A DNA stretch of 64,000 nucleotides from Cellulosimicrobium cellulans (GTDB taxonomy: Bacteria > Actinomycetota > Actinomycetes > Actinomycetales > Cellulomonadaceae): positions 434,001 through 498,000 of the forward strand of contig NZ_JAMXST010000004.1 of the NCBI RefSeq assembly GCF_024124905.1, written 5' to 3'. The translations under genes were made by a program, and so were the position numbers. The notes beneath the pieces are model-generated. The model was not told the origin of the DNA and did no database searches. It saw only the letters and a program-made list of their open reading frames with translations. How positions within the stretch are numbered: the stretch's first letter is position 1; every line of letters starts with the position of its first letter. This document shows positions 21,383 to 30,319 of the stretch, in pieces.

Positions 21383-22890
21383 CTCTCCGTCGGTCGGGGT
21401 CGGGGCTCGTCGTCCGTCGCTCGTTCGCCGGTGGGAACGGCTCTGCCCAGCCGCTCCGCGAGGAGGAAGACGCCGAGCGCGGCGACCGATCCGGTGACGA
21501 GCACGGTCAGCGGGGTCGGGGCGAGGACGTCCCACCACCAGCGGGGGTCGCCGTCGAGGTTCGCCACCGGCGTCTCGATGCCGACGGTGAACCTCCGGAT
21601 CGTGGTGAACAGTGCGACGGCCGCAGCGAGCGCCAGCGCCACCGCTCCGGTGACGCCTTGTGCCCGGGTCCACTCGACCTTGCCGCGGGCGGTCGCCACG
21701 GTGAGGACGCCGACGAGCAGGACGAGCACGGGCAGGAGGTAGCGAGGCTGGACGAACGAGCCGGGGAGCACCCCCGACTGCTGGTGCAGGAGCGTCGGCA
21801 TGCCCCACAGCGCGCCGAGGGCGACGATCGCCGCGACCAGGGTCCGGGGCGTGGCCTTGCCGAGGCCGAGGAACACGGCGGCGGAGAGGACGGCCCAGAC
21901 GAGGACGGGGACGAGGGCCGGGAGGGGGACGTCGAACCAGCCGAGGCCCCACCCGCCGACGGCTCCGATCCACAGGTCCGGGACCTCGAGCACGGTGCGG
22001 AAGGTGTCCCACACGCCGAGCGGCGGTCCTCCGGGTCCGTCGCTGAAGCCGCCGCTCACCTGACCGCCCTGCGTCGAGCTCAGGTAGAAGAGCGCGCCGA
22101 CCGCCGCGATGACGGCGCCCGCCACGGCCGGGACGACGAGGCGGCGGTCGCGGCGGAGAGAGAGGATCGCGACGATGCCGACGGCGAGGCACGCGTAGAC
22201 GCCCGCGTCGCCTCGTGCCCCCGCGCCGAGGAAGCCGGCGAGCACGGCGAGCAGGGCCAGCCCGATCTGGCGGCGGCCCTCGACGAGCGTGCTCGCGTAG
22301 AGCGCGAGCCACGTCACGCCCGCCGCGAGGTACGCCCACGAGCTGGGGTTGGTCGACGGGACGACGAACAACCCGAGCGGGACCGCCGTGACGGCGAACG
22401 GCAGGACGGCGCTGCGCCGGAGCGGCCGCGGGACCAGGGCGGCCACCCCGGTGACGAGCCCGACGAAGAGGAGCGCGTTGAACCCCCGCATGAGCAGGAC
22501 GGACGTCTCGACGTCGGTCGACGCGAACGCCGACATCGTCGCGTAGAAGACCGGGGGATAGAGGTGCACCGTGTTGACGCGGTCCGTCTCGACGAGCTCG
22601 GTCGAGTCGGACCAGCAGGACGCGTCGCGAGCGGCGTCCCGGGCGTAGCAAGGCTCGCCCGCGACCGCTGCCGGGACGAGTCGCGTGAGCTCCTCGGAGC
22701 CCTGCTCGCACAGGCCGTCCCGCTCGCCGAGCCCGCACCAGATCGACGGGAGGTGGAAGTCGTCGTCGGGGCTCGAGCCGACCGGCGTGGCGAATCCCCA
22801 TGCGAGGAGGGCGACCAGGGCGAGGAGGGGGAGCGCGACCCAGGTGGCCGTCCGGCGGGCGCGGGAAGGTCCGCCGATCTCAGGGGTCAT
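21379..22890 (-). CDS. DUF2142 family membrane protein
   Basis: Polytopic membrane protein of 503 residues with about twelve helices. DUF2142 proteins are GT-C-like and common in actinobacterial polysaccharide loci. The first extracellular loop carries SSPDDDFHLPSIWC, the acidic cluster after TM1 typical of the group, and four cysteines in the first ~100 residues (WCGLGERDGLCEQG, CYARDAARDASCW) could form disulfides outside the cell. A role as lipid-sugar-dependent glycosyltransferase is inference. It starts the rmlC-containing leftward operon and begins eight bases after a -10 box, so it may be leaderless. Confidence 0.82.
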   Translation of the reverse strand: MTPEIGGPSRARRTATWVALPLLALVALLAWGFATPVGSSPDDDFHLPSIWCGLGERDGLCEQGSEELTRLVPAAVAGEPCYARDAARDASCWSDSTELVETDRVNTVHLYPPVFYATMSAFASTDVETSVLLMRGFNALLFVGLVTGVAALVPRPLRRSAVLPFAVTAVPLGLFVVPSTNPSSWAYLAAGVTWLALYASTLVEGRRQIGLALLAVLAGFLGAGARGDAGVYACLAVGIVAILSLRRDRRLVVPAVAGAVIAAVGALFYLSSTQGGQVSGGFSDGPGGPPLGVWDTFRTVLEVPDLWIGAVGGWGLGWFDVPLPALVPVLVWAVLSAAVFLGLGKATPRTLVAAIVALGALWGMPTLLHQQSGVLPGSFVQPRYLLPVLVLLVGVLTVATARGKVEWTRAQGVTGAVALALAAAVALFTTIRRFTVGIETPVANLDGDPRWWWDVLAPTPLTVLVTGSVAALGVFLLAERLGRAVPTGERATDDEPRPRPTER

Positions 22891-22898
22891 GGTTGGTC

Positions 22899-22904
22899 AT
22901 CCTA
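22899..22904 (-). promoter_or_regulatory. -10 box for the DUF2142-rmlC operon
   Basis: On the minus strand TAGGAT is followed by eight bases and ATG (22890), with no Shine-Dalgarno sequence, fitting a leaderless start. Confidence 0.5.
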
Positions 22905-22922
22905 CGAGACCGGGGCCTCCAC

Positions 22923-22928
22923 TACGCT
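22923..22928 (+). promoter_or_regulatory. Possible -10 box for rmlD
   Basis: TACGCT lies 35 bases before the rmlD GTG in the 73-base divergent region; rmlD has its own ribosome site (GGAGGT). Confidence 0.42.
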
Positions 22929-22963
22929 CGTCTGGTCATCGCCCACAGGATCGGAGGTCGCTC

Positions 22964-23812
22964 GTGCACTGGTTGGTCACGGGAGGGACGGGCATGCTCG
23001 GCACGGACCTCGCGGGTCGGCTCGCCGAGCGGGGGGAGCAGGTGTGGGCTCCGTCGTCCCGGGAGCTCGACGTGCTGGACGCCCGGAGCGTGGAGGACGC
23101 GGTCGCCGCGGTCGACGTCGTCGTCAACTGCGCCGCGTGGACGGACGTCGACGGCGCGGAGCAGCACGAGTCCGACGCTTTCGCCGTGAACGCCCTCGGT
23201 GCCGGCGTCCTCGCGCGAGCGTGCGCCCGTGCCGGGCGCCGCCTCGTCCACATCTCGACCGACTACGTCTTCGCGGGCACGGCCGACGCGCCCTACCGCG
23301 TCGACGACGCGCCGACGCCCGTGTCCGCGTACGGGCGGACGAAGCTCGCGGGCGAGTGGGCGGTCCTTGCGGCGTCTCCGGCGAACCTGGTGGTGCGCAC
23401 GGCGTGGCTCTACGGCGCGCGGGGCGCCTGCTTCCCCCGGACCATCGCCCGGCTCCTGCGCGAGCGCGGTGGGGTCGACGTCGTGGCCGACCAGGTCGGC
23501 CAGCCCACCTGGACGCGGGACGTGGCCGAGGCCGTCGACCGCCTCGTGGTGACCGGCGCCCCCGGTGGCGTGTACCACGCGACGGCGAGCGGCGCGTGCT
23601 CCTGGTTCGAGTTCGCGCGCGCGGTCGCGGTCGCCGCCGGCCAGGACCCCGAGAGCGTGCGGCCGACGACCAGCGAGGCGTTCGTGCGTCCGGCGCCGCG
23701 TCCTGCGTACTCGGTGCTCGACCACGCGCCCCTGGCGGCGGTCGGGGTGCCCGTGATCGCCCAGTGGGAGGAGCGGTGGCGGACGGCCGCCGCCGAGGTC
23801 CTCGCGGGCTGA
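22964..23812 (+). CDS. rmlD: dTDP-4-dehydrorhamnose reductase
   Basis: Last step of dTDP-L-rhamnose synthesis; 282-residue NAD(P)H-dependent SDR. LVTGGTGMLGTDLAGRL is the nucleotide site, VNCAAWTDVDGAE, ISTDYVFAG and YGRTKLAGE (catalytic Tyr/Lys) are RmlD signatures, and VRTAWLYG follows. GTG at 22964 has GGAGGT five bases upstream (22953-22958), which fixes the start. It converges on rmlA, and its own promoter faces that of the DUF2142-rmlC pair. Confidence 0.95.
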   Translation: MHWLVTGGTGMLGTDLAGRLAERGEQVWAPSSRELDVLDARSVEDAVAAVDVVVNCAAWTDVDGAEQHESDAFAVNALGAGVLARACARAGRRLVHISTDYVFAGTADAPYRVDDAPTPVSAYGRTKLAGEWAVLAASPANLVVRTAWLYGARGACFPRTIARLLRERGGVDVVADQVGQPTWTRDVAEAVDRLVVTGAPGGVYHATASGACSWFEFARAVAVAAGQDPESVRPTTSEAFVRPAPRPAYSVLDHAPLAAVGVPVIAQWEERWRTAAAEVLAG

Positions 23813-23834
23813 CGGTCGGCGCAGCCGCCGACCG
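23813..23834. terminator. Hairpin between convergent rmlD and rmlA
   Basis: Perfect eight-base-pair stem CGGTCGGC / GCCGACCG with a six-base loop right after the rmlD stop and seven bases from the rmlA stop. Probably serves both strands. Confidence 0.45.
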
Positions 23835-23840
23835 CCGTCG

Positions 23841-24704
23841 TCAGGGGGTGAGGAGGCCGAGCAGATAGCTCCCGTAGCCGGACTTCACGAGCTTCTCGGC
23901 GCGGGTGCGCAGCTCGTCGTCGGTGAGGAAGCCCCGGCGCCACGCGACCTCCTCGGGCGAACCGACCTTCAGGCCCTGCCGGTTCTCGATCGTACGGACG
24001 AAGTCCGACGCCTCGAGGAGGGAGTCGAAGGTCCCGGTGTCGAGCCAGGCCGTGCCGCGGGGCAGCACCTCGACGTGGAGCCGCCCCTGGCGGAGGTACT
24101 CCGCGTTGACGTCGGTGATCTCGTACTCGCCCCGGGCCGACGGCTCGAGGTCGCGGGCGATCGCCACGACGTCGTTGTCGTAGAAGTACAGTCCGGGCAC
24201 CGCGTAGCTCGAGCTTGGGTGCTGCGGCTTCTCCTCGAGCGAGAGGGCCTTGCCGTCCTCGTCGAACTCGACGACACCGTAGGCGGTCGGGTCGGAGACC
24301 CGGTAGGCGAACACCGCGCCGCCGTCGAGGCCCTCGAACCGCGAGAGGCGCGTACCGAGGCCCGGGCCGTAGAAGATGTTGTCGCCCAGGACGAGCGCCG
24401 CGGAGTCCGACCCGATGAAGTCCGCACCGAGGACGAACGCCTGCGCGAGCCCGTTGGGCTCCGCCTGGACGGTGTACGAGATGGAGATGCCGAACTGCGA
24501 GCCGTCGCCCAGCAGCCGACGGAACTGCTCGGCGTCGTGCGGGGTCGTGATGACGAGGACGTCGCGGATGCCCGCGAGGATCAGGGTCGACAGGGGGTAG
24601 TAGATCATCGGCTTGTCGTAGACCGGCACGAGCTGCTTGCTCACACCGAGCGTGATCGGGTGCAGTCGCGTGCCGGAGCCGCCGGCCAGGATGATTCCAC
24701 GCAT
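23841..24704 (-). CDS. rmlA: Glucose-1-phosphate thymidylyltransferase
   Basis: First enzyme of dTDP-L-rhamnose synthesis, 287 residues, making dTDP-glucose. [18 protein letters not shown] and [17 protein letters not shown] form the nucleotide-binding site; [15 protein letters not shown] and [13 protein letters not shown] are typical of RmlA. Length is normal. ATG at 24704 was chosen because GGGAGG ends nine bases upstream and the protein then begins exactly as family members do; an ATG three codons earlier (24713) abuts the ribosome site. Confidence 0.97.
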   Translation of the reverse strand: MRGIILAGGSGTRLHPITLGVSKQLVPVYDKPMIYYPLSTLILAGIRDVLVITTPHDAEQFRRLLGDGSQFGISISYTVQAEPNGLAQAFVLGADFIGSDSAALVLGDNIFYGPGLGTRLSRFEGLDGGAVFAYRVSDPTAYGVVEFDEDGKALSLEEKPQHPSSSYAVPGLYFYDNDVVAIARDLEPSARGEYEITDVNAEYLRQGRLHVEVLPRGTAWLDTGTFDSLLEASDFVRTIENRQGLKVGSPEEVAWRRGFLTDDELRTRAEKLVKSGYGSYLLGLLTP

Positions 24705-24749
24705 GGGCGCCATCCTCCCACGCGCGCGATCTCGACGGGCTCGTCTCGC

Positions 24750-25418
24750 TCATGCCGGCACGTGCCCGTGCACGACGAACTCGTTGTAGACGAAGTACCG
24801 GCCCGTCCAACGGGGGAACGGGAAGGACCGCGACCCGTCCACGACGACACCGAGCGCGTCGAGCGCCTGCGCGATCCTCCGGTCGTCGACGAAGTCGGTG
24901 TGGGTGGGGTCCGACGCGAAACCGCGCTCCTGGGGGCACACCACGAGCACCCGGGCGCCCGCCGCGAGCCGCTCGACGTACGGGCGCAGCATCTCGACCT
25001 GGCTGCCCTGCTCGACGTGCTCGAGCACGTGCGAGACGAGGAGGGCGTCGAAGGGCGGGAGCCGCCCGTCGGCGCTCGCGTCCAGGAAGCCCTCGGGGGT
25101 GAGTGCGTCCATCCCGAGGCTCCGGCAGAAGGCGACCGACGCGGGGTTGTGGTCCACCCCGAGGCTGCCCGGGGAGAGGTGGCGGAGGTTGCGCCCGATG
25201 CCGCACCCCAGGTCGAGCGTCCGGCGCGCCCCCAGGTGGTGTCGGACGATCCACCGGTACGGGGCCTGCACGTGCAGGATCCGCTTCCAGCGGGCGCCCT
25301 GGAGCTCGCGCAGACGACGCGTGTACTCGGCGTCCTCCGTGCTCGCGGCGCGTGCCGTGGCGTCGCCCGGCCCGCTGGGTACGGGGTCTGCGGCCGGCTG
25401 GTCGTCGGGTCGGGTCAC
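24750..25418 (-). CDS. Class I SAM-dependent methyltransferase
   Basis: A 222-residue methyltransferase. The SAM site is TLDLGCGIGRNLRHL, followed by LGVDHNP and the post-I motif; SHVLEHV is the motif-IV region. The first 30 residues are Pro/Ala-rich. RYFVYNEFVVHG near the C-terminus hints at a sugar- or lipid-modifying member, but the substrate cannot be told. GTG at 25418 has GAGGT close upstream; a GTG 14 codons earlier (25460) is the alternative. The position after rmlA suggests methylation of the polysaccharide. Confidence 0.8.
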   Translation of the reverse strand: MTRPDDQPAADPVPSGPGDATARAASTEDAEYTRRLRELQGARWKRILHVQAPYRWIVRHHLGARRTLDLGCGIGRNLRHLSPGSLGVDHNPASVAFCRSLGMDALTPEGFLDASADGRLPPFDALLVSHVLEHVEQGSQVEMLRPYVERLAAGARVLVVCPQERGFASDPTHTDFVDDRRIAQALDALGVVVDGSRSFPFPRWTGRYFVYNEFVVHGHVPA

Positions 25419-25472
25419 GGGCACCTCGCTCGGGGTCGCACCTGTCCTCGATCCGCCCACGATAGCCGCGCG

Positions 25473-25490
25473 GTCTCTCCGAGGGGAGAC
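25473..25490 (-). terminator. Hairpin after the TIGR03089 gene
   Basis: GTCTCTCC / GGGGAGAC stem of eight pairs (one G-U) with a two-base nominal loop, between the TIGR03089 stop and the methyltransferase start on the minus strand. Confidence 0.4.
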
Positions 25491-25503
25491 ACCACCAAGG
25501 CGG

Positions 25504-26307
25504 TCAGGCCGGCGTCACCTGCTCCTGGGCGAGGAGCCGACGAAACCGCTCGGGGTCGGAGCCCAGAGCCGTCGCGGTGGCGGGGGAGACGAGGACGACG
25601 GACCCGTCGGCAGCCCAGGTCGCGAGCACCCGGCGCAGGATCGAGGCCGTCGCCGGGTCCCCGTCGTCCCCGTCCCCGGAGGGCGGCGTCGGGGACAGGA
25701 GCTGCCGACCGCCGGCGGCCCGGTCGACCAGGTGCGCGTGGTCCCACGACGAGGGGGGTGCGGAGAGCGCCTCGAGCCCGGGCTCGACCGCGGGCGCCCA
25801 GCCGATCCGGTCGCCGTAGGTCATGACCGCGGACGCGGCGTCGATCGCCCCCGCCGGGAGGTCGCCGTCGAACCGGCGGGCGAGCGCCGGCAGCGCGACG
25901 GCGACGAGCTCGGCGCGCGTCCCGGTCCAGCGGTCGGGGCGCGTCGTCACGACGACGTCCGGTCGCGTGGTGCCGTCGTCCGGCATAGCGTCGTCCTCGA
26001 CGGGCGCGAGCACGACCGTCGTTCCGACGCGCCATGCGGCGAGCGCCCAGACGACCGTGCGCCAATGGACCGGAAGGTCGAGAACGACCCGCGTGCCGGG
26101 GCCGGCGTCGAATTCTTCGACGAGAAGGTTGGTCGTCTTGTTGACCCAGTTCTCGAGCACCGCGCCGGAGAGCTCGACGCGCTCGCCGTCGTCGCCGTAC
26201 CACGTGAGCCGCGGTCGGCCGGGGTCTCGCGTGAGGAGACTCAGCAGGTCAGCGACGTGCGTGGGGCGGTCGTCGCGCGGGGTCGGGGGATGGGGAGCGG
26301 TCACCAT
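25504..26307 (-). CDS. TIGR03089 family protein
   Basis: A 267-residue actinobacterial protein of the TIGR03089 family, which resembles the N-terminal part of AMP-binding acyl-adenylating enzymes but lacks the rest. LTWYGDDGERVELSGAVLENWVNKTTNLL and DLPVHWRTVVWALAAWRVGT correspond to the start of an adenylating domain; the ATP-binding P-loop and C-terminal subdomain are missing, so catalysis is doubtful. ATG at 26307 is seven bases after TAGGGT and has no ribosome site. In many actinobacteria it borders the rml/whiB2 region, as here. Function unknown. Confidence 0.82.
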   Translation of the reverse strand: MVTAPHPPTPRDDRPTHVADLLSLLTRDPGRPRLTWYGDDGERVELSGAVLENWVNKTTNLLVEEFDAGPGTRVVLDLPVHWRTVVWALAAWRVGTTVVLAPVEDDAMPDDGTTRPDVVVTTRPDRWTGTRAELVAVALPALARRFDGDLPAGAIDAASAVMTYGDRIGWAPAVEPGLEALSAPPSSWDHAHLVDRAAGGRQLLSPTPPSGDGDDGDPATASILRRVLATWAADGSVVLVSPATATALGSDPERFRRLLAQEQVTPA

Positions 26308-26314
26308 GGACACC

Positions 26315-26320
26315 ACCCTA
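26315..26320 (-). promoter_or_regulatory. -10 box of the TIGR03089 gene, leaderless
   Basis: Minus-strand TAGGGT, then seven bases, then ATG at 26307. Confidence 0.55.
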
Positions 26321-26390
26321 GAGCGCTGATATCGCGTCCCGACATGTCGGAATTTCACCCCTCGCCTCCTCGTCGCTATCACATTTCGGC

Positions 26391-26419
26391 TTGACGCCCG
26401 CGGACGACACGCGTGTAAT
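26391..26419 (+). promoter_or_regulatory. Sigma-70-type promoter of whiB
   Basis: TTGACG (26391-26396), a 17-base spacer and TGTAAT (26414-26419) make the best -35/-10 pair in the window. The start of transcription would be near 26426-26427, about 60 bases before the chosen whiB start codon. Confidence 0.7.
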
Positions 26420-26486
26420 TTCTTCAATGCAGTTTCCGGCGGGGTTCTCGCCACGAGGCCCGGCGAACGGCATGAAGGGGCGCACG

Positions 26487-26816
26487 ATGTGGAACATGCT
26501 GGACGGGACGGGAGGGGCTTTCCCCTCCGACGCTGAACGAGAGGTGGAGCGCGTGGCACCGGTGCTGCCGCTCTTCGGCGAGCCGGTCGACGACTCGCTC
26601 ATGGGTTGGCAGGAGCGGGCGCTCTGCGCCCAGACGGACCCGGAGGCCTTCTTCCCGGAGAAGGGCGGGTCCACGCGCGAGGCCAAGAAGGTCTGCACGG
26701 GCTGCGAGGTCCGCGCGGAGTGCCTGGAGTACGCGCTCGAGAACGACGAGCGGTTCGGCATCTGGGGCGGCCTCTCGGAGCGGGAGCGCCGCAAGCTCAA
26801 GCGCCGCGTCGTCTGA
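26487..26816 (+). CDS. whiB2: WhiB-family iron-sulfur regulator, WhiB2/WhmD type
   Basis: Small 4Fe-4S transcription factor of 109 residues that in actinobacteria binds the primary sigma factor and controls cell division or sporulation septation. The four cluster cysteines are Cys47, Cys70, Cys73 and Cys79 (C-x22-C-x2-C-x5-C), in WQERALCAQTDPEAFFPEKGG and CTGCEVRAEC; FGIWGGLSERERR and the basic KLKRRVV tail complete the family. I chose ATG 26487 because AAGGGG is six bases upstream. ATG 26427, exactly at the predicted transcription start, could give a leaderless form 20 residues longer. Context (TIGR03089 behind, manB ahead) matches whiB2. Confidence 0.93.
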   Translation: MWNMLDGTGGAFPSDAEREVERVAPVLPLFGEPVDDSLMGWQERALCAQTDPEAFFPEKGGSTREAKKVCTGCEVRAECLEYALENDERFGIWGGLSERERRKLKRRVV

Positions 26817-26949
26817 CGACGAGCGTCGCCCGGTCCGGATCGGCCGCGTGCCGCACCGGGCCGCCTCGTGACGGGGTCACGACACCCCGCCACACCGGGG
26901 CGCGCAAATGCCGCGCCCGGAGCCGTGTCCGTCGCATGATCGACGGGAC

Positions 26950-29900
26950 ATGACTTCCTCCGACCTGACCACGTCCGCGCGCAGCGCCCGCCCCGGCGAC
27001 GTCACGCCGGGGGCGGCCGCGCGTGCCGCTGCGGTGCCGGGCGTCGTCGCGGCACCCGAGATCGTCGCTGCCGTCACCGGGGCGCTGCCCGTCGTCACGA
27101 CCGTCACCGCAGTCGTCGTCACGCGCGGGAGCACGCCGTTCCTCGCGCAGACGATGGCCGCCCTGCGCGCCCAGACGACGAGCCCGCACGCGGTCGTCGT
27201 GGTCGACGCCGCCACCGGTGACGCGACGCGCGAGCACCAGGGGCTCCAGCTCGGCGACGCGCGGTTCGTCGCTGCTCCGCGCGCCCGCTCGTTCGGGGAC
27301 GCGGTCGACGCCGCGCTCGCGCACGTCGAACCGGGCACGTGGCTCTGGCTGCTCCACGACGACTCGGCGCCCGCTCCCGACGCGCTCGCCGAGCTCCTGC
27401 GCGCGGTCGAGCACTCGACCGCGGTCGCGGTGGCGGGACCCAAGCAGGAGCGGTGGACGGTCGGCACGGGAGCCGAGCCCGCCGCGCCGTTCGAGCCGGG
27501 CACGGCGAGCCGCCTCGTCGAGGTCGGCGTCACGACGACGCCGCTGGGGCGCCGCATGACCGGGATCGACGACGACGAGATCGACCAGGGCCAGCACGAC
27601 GCGCGCGACGACGTGCTCGCCGTCGGGCTCGCGGGCGCGCTCGTGCGCCGCACGGTGTGGCTCGAGCTCGGCGGGACCGACCCCGAGTACGGCCCGTTCG
27701 GCGACGGTCTCGACCTGTGCCGCCGGGCACGGCTCGCCGGGCACCGCGTGATCGTCGTGCCGTCCGCGGTGGTGCGGCACGCCCAGGCGTCGCTGCTCGG
27801 TCTGCGGGACCGGCGGCGCGGGGCGACCACGCTCCCCGCGCCGGACCCCGGCTCGTCCTCCGCCGCGCGGCGCCGGTCGCAGCTGCACGCGCGACTCGTC
27901 GGGGTCGCGGCACCGTGGCTCCCGTTCGTCGCGCTGGCCATGATCCTCGGTGCGCCGTTCCACGCCGCGTACCGGTTGCTCGTCAAGCAGCCCGGCCACG
28001 CGCGGGACGAGCTGCTCGCGCCGCTGTGGGCGCTCGCCCGGGTCGGGCCCGTGTGGCGCGCGCGGCGCGCGGCCCGACGGACCCGCAGGCTCCCGCGCGG
28101 TGCGCTGCGCCCGTTGCGCGGCACGTGGCGCGAGGTGCTCGCCGAGCGGCGCGACCGTCGTCTGGCGCGGGCGGAGCAGCGGCGCACGGCGTGGGCCCCG
28201 ACCGACATCGAGCGGCGCGAGCTGCGCGCGCTCGCGCTGCGGCGACGGGCGGGGCTCGCTGCGACGGCCGTCGCCCTCGTGGCGTACACCGCCCTCGTGT
28301 TCGGCCCGCTCGCGGGGGCGCTGCTCGCCGGCGGGCGCCTCGTCGGCGGCTCGTTGCTGCCGGCGACGGGCACGCTGGGCGACGTCTGGCGTGCCGCGAC
28401 GACCGGGTGGGTCTCGACCGGCCTCGGGGCGCCCGCCCCGGCCGACCCCTACGTCACGGCGCTCGTCCCCGCCTCGCTGCTCGCGGGGGGCGCGACCCAG
28501 ACCGCCGTCAACCTGCTCGTGCCGGCCTGCTTCGTCGCCGCGGGTCTGGGCGCGTGGTTCGCCGCGGGCGCCCTGGTCCGCTCGGTCCCGGCGCGCGCCT
28601 GGGCCACGCTCGTGTGGGTCGCCGCGCCGGCCCTGCTCGCCGCCGTGGGCGCGGGCCGGGTGGGCGCCGTGCTCGTGCACGCCACGCTGCCGTGGCTCGC
28701 GCTCGCGGTGGTCCGCGCGCTCGGGCTCCAGCGTGTCGACACGGTCGCGCCGGCCGCGCCCGACGCCGCGCGTCCGGTCCCGCGGCGCGAGCCGGGGTCG
28801 CTCGCCGCGGCGGCGACCGCGGGCCTGCTCTTCGCCGTCGTCGTCGCCGGCTCGCCCGTCCTCCTCCCGGTCGGCGTCCTCGTGCTCGTGGTGGTCGCGG
28901 TCGGGGTGCCCGCGCACCGCCGCTACCTCGCCCTCGTCCCCGTCCCGGCCCTCGTGCTCTTCGCGCCGTTCCTCGTGCACGTGGCGAGGACGGCGGGCGA
29001 CGGCGGGTGGCGCCTCCTGCTCGCCGACCCCGGTGCGCCCGTCGCGGCCGCGGCCGCGCCGCCGTGGCAGCTGCTCCTCGGTCTGCCGGTGTCGCCGGGC
29101 GCGTGGTTCGGGCTCGACGGCTCGGGCGCCGTCGACCTGCTCGCGCGGTGGGCGCCGTTCGCCGCCGGGGCGGTCGTCGTGGCGCTCGCCGCCGTGGCCG
29201 TGCTCCGCGGGCGCCGCCTCGCCGTCGGCGCGTGGTTCGTCGCGGCGATCGGCCTCGCGACGGCGATCCTCGCCGGCTCGACCGTCGTCGGGGCGGGCGC
29301 GTCGCCGGACGCCCCCGTGACGGGCTGGCCCGGCGCGGGCACCTCGCTCGCGCTCCTCGCGCTCCTCGGAGCCGCGCTCGTGGGTGCGCCCCGACTGCCC
29401 GACGGCGGCGCCCCGCCCTGGCGGTCCGGTGCCGTCGTCGCGCTCGGCCTCGTCGTCACGCTGCTCCCGCTGGGCACCGCGGCGTCGTGGACGGCGGGCG
29501 TCCTCGACCGGGACGACGCGCGGGTCGGCGACGTCCGCGCGACGACCCAGCCCGTCGTCCCGCCGGTCGGCCGCCAGATGCAGTCCTCCCCGCGCCAGGC
29601 CCGGGTGCTCAGCCTCGAGATCGGTCCGGGCGGCGTGGTCGAGTACGCGGCCCTGCGCTCCGACGGCCCGCAGGCCGTCGACTCCTCGGTCGTCGTCGAG
29701 GCGTGGCAGGCCGCGGACCCCGGCGCGACCGAGGGCGAGCTGCCCCGGGTGGTCGCCGACCTCGTCTCCGGCACGTCCGCCGACGTGAGCGACGGCCTCG
29801 GGCGCCTCGGCGTGGGCGCCGTGCTCCTACCGGCGTCGGCGGAGCAGGACCAGGCGCGCGCGGAGCTCGTGGCGCGGCTCGACACGGTGCCCGGTCTCGA

Positions 29901-30315
29901 GCGCATGACGGAGGGGCAGTCGGGGCTGGTGTGGCGCGTGGCGCCCGACGGCCTCGACCCCGCCTACGCGCGGGTCGAGTCGTCCGCGGGGTCACAGCCG
30001 CTCGACGCCGACCGCCAGGCGCTGCGACCGGTCGACGCGGTCGTGCCGGCGGGGGCCGAGGACCGCGTGGTCGTGCTCGCGGAGGACGCCTCGCCCGGGT
30101 GGCGGGCGACGCTCGACGGCCGACCCCTGGAGGCCGTCGACCCGTCGACCACCGGCGGGCTCCAGGCGTTCGCTTTGGGAGGCGCGGACGGTCGGCTCGA
30201 GGTGTTCCACGCGGCCGACCACCGGTCGGGCTGGATGACGGCGGCAGGGATCACCCTGCTCGTGTACGTGCTGCTCGCGGTGCCGGTGCGGCGTCGTCGG
30301 GCGGGGACGAGGTAG
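26950..30315 (+). CDS. GT2 glycosyltransferase fused to a large membrane domain
   Basis: A 1121-residue protein. Residues ~45-300 form a family 2 glycosyltransferase (VTAVVVTRGSTPFLAQT, LLHDDSAPAPDALAE with Asp137-138, FGDGLDLCRRARLAGH). From ~residue 340 there are membrane segments, with about twelve between residues 430 and 860, then an extracytoplasmic part and a last helix near the end followed by RRRRAGTR-like basic residues. This layout is typical of the giant glycosyltransferase next to whiB2 in actinobacteria; its product is not known. The ATG at 26950 lacks a strong ribosome site. Five bases separate it from the DUF5719 gene, so they form an operon. Confidence 0.83.
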   Translation: MTSSDLTTSARSARPGDVTPGAAARAAAVPGVVAAPEIVAAVTGALPVVTTVTAVVVTRGSTPFLAQTMAALRAQTTSPHAVVVVDAATGDATREHQGLQLGDARFVAAPRARSFGDAVDAALAHVEPGTWLWLLHDDSAPAPDALAELLRAVEHSTAVAVAGPKQERWTVGTGAEPAAPFEPGTASRLVEVGVTTTPLGRRMTGIDDDEIDQGQHDARDDVLAVGLAGALVRRTVWLELGGTDPEYGPFGDGLDLCRRARLAGHRVIVVPSAVVRHAQASLLGLRDRRRGATTLPAPDPGSSSAARRRSQLHARLVGVAAPWLPFVALAMILGAPFHAAYRLLVKQPGHARDELLAPLWALARVGPVWRARRAARRTRRLPRGALRPLRGTWREVLAERRDRRLARAEQRRTAWAPTDIERRELRALALRRRAGLAATAVALVAYTALVFGPLAGALLAGGRLVGGSLLPATGTLGDVWRAATTGWVSTGLGAPAPADPYVTALVPASLLAGGATQTAVNLLVPACFVAAGLGAWFAAGALVRSVPARAWATLVWVAAPALLAAVGAGRVGAVLVHATLPWLALAVVRALGLQRVDTVAPAAPDAARPVPRREPGSLAAAATAGLLFAVVVAGSPVLLPVGVLVLVVVAVGVPAHRRYLALVPVPALVLFAPFLVHVARTAGDGGWRLLLADPGAPVAAAAAPPWQLLLGLPVSPGAWFGLDGSGAVDLLARWAPFAAGAVVVALAAVAVLRGRRLAVGAWFVAAIGLATAILAGSTVVGAGASPDAPVTGWPGAGTSLALLALLGAALVGAPRLPDGGAPPWRSGAVVALGLVVTLLPLGTAASWTAGVLDRDDARVGDVRATTQPVVPPVGRQMQSSPRQARVLSLEIGPGGVVEYAALRSDGPQAVDSSVVVEAWQAADPGATEGELPRVVADLVSGTSADVSDGLGRLGVGAVLLPASAEQDQARAELVARLDTVPGLERMTEGQSGLVWRVAPDGLDPAYARVESSAGSQPLDADRQALRPVDAVVPAGAEDRVVVLAEDASPGWRATLDGRPLEAVDPSTTGGLQAFALGGADGRLEVFHAADHRSGWMTAAGITLLVYVLLAVPVRRRRAGTR

Positions 30316-30319
30316 CGCG

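Noticed and set aside
26797-28980. Long minus-strand frame opposite the giant GT2 gene
   Set aside because: Antisense of a recognisable GT2 domain; low-complexity basic/acidic repeats only.
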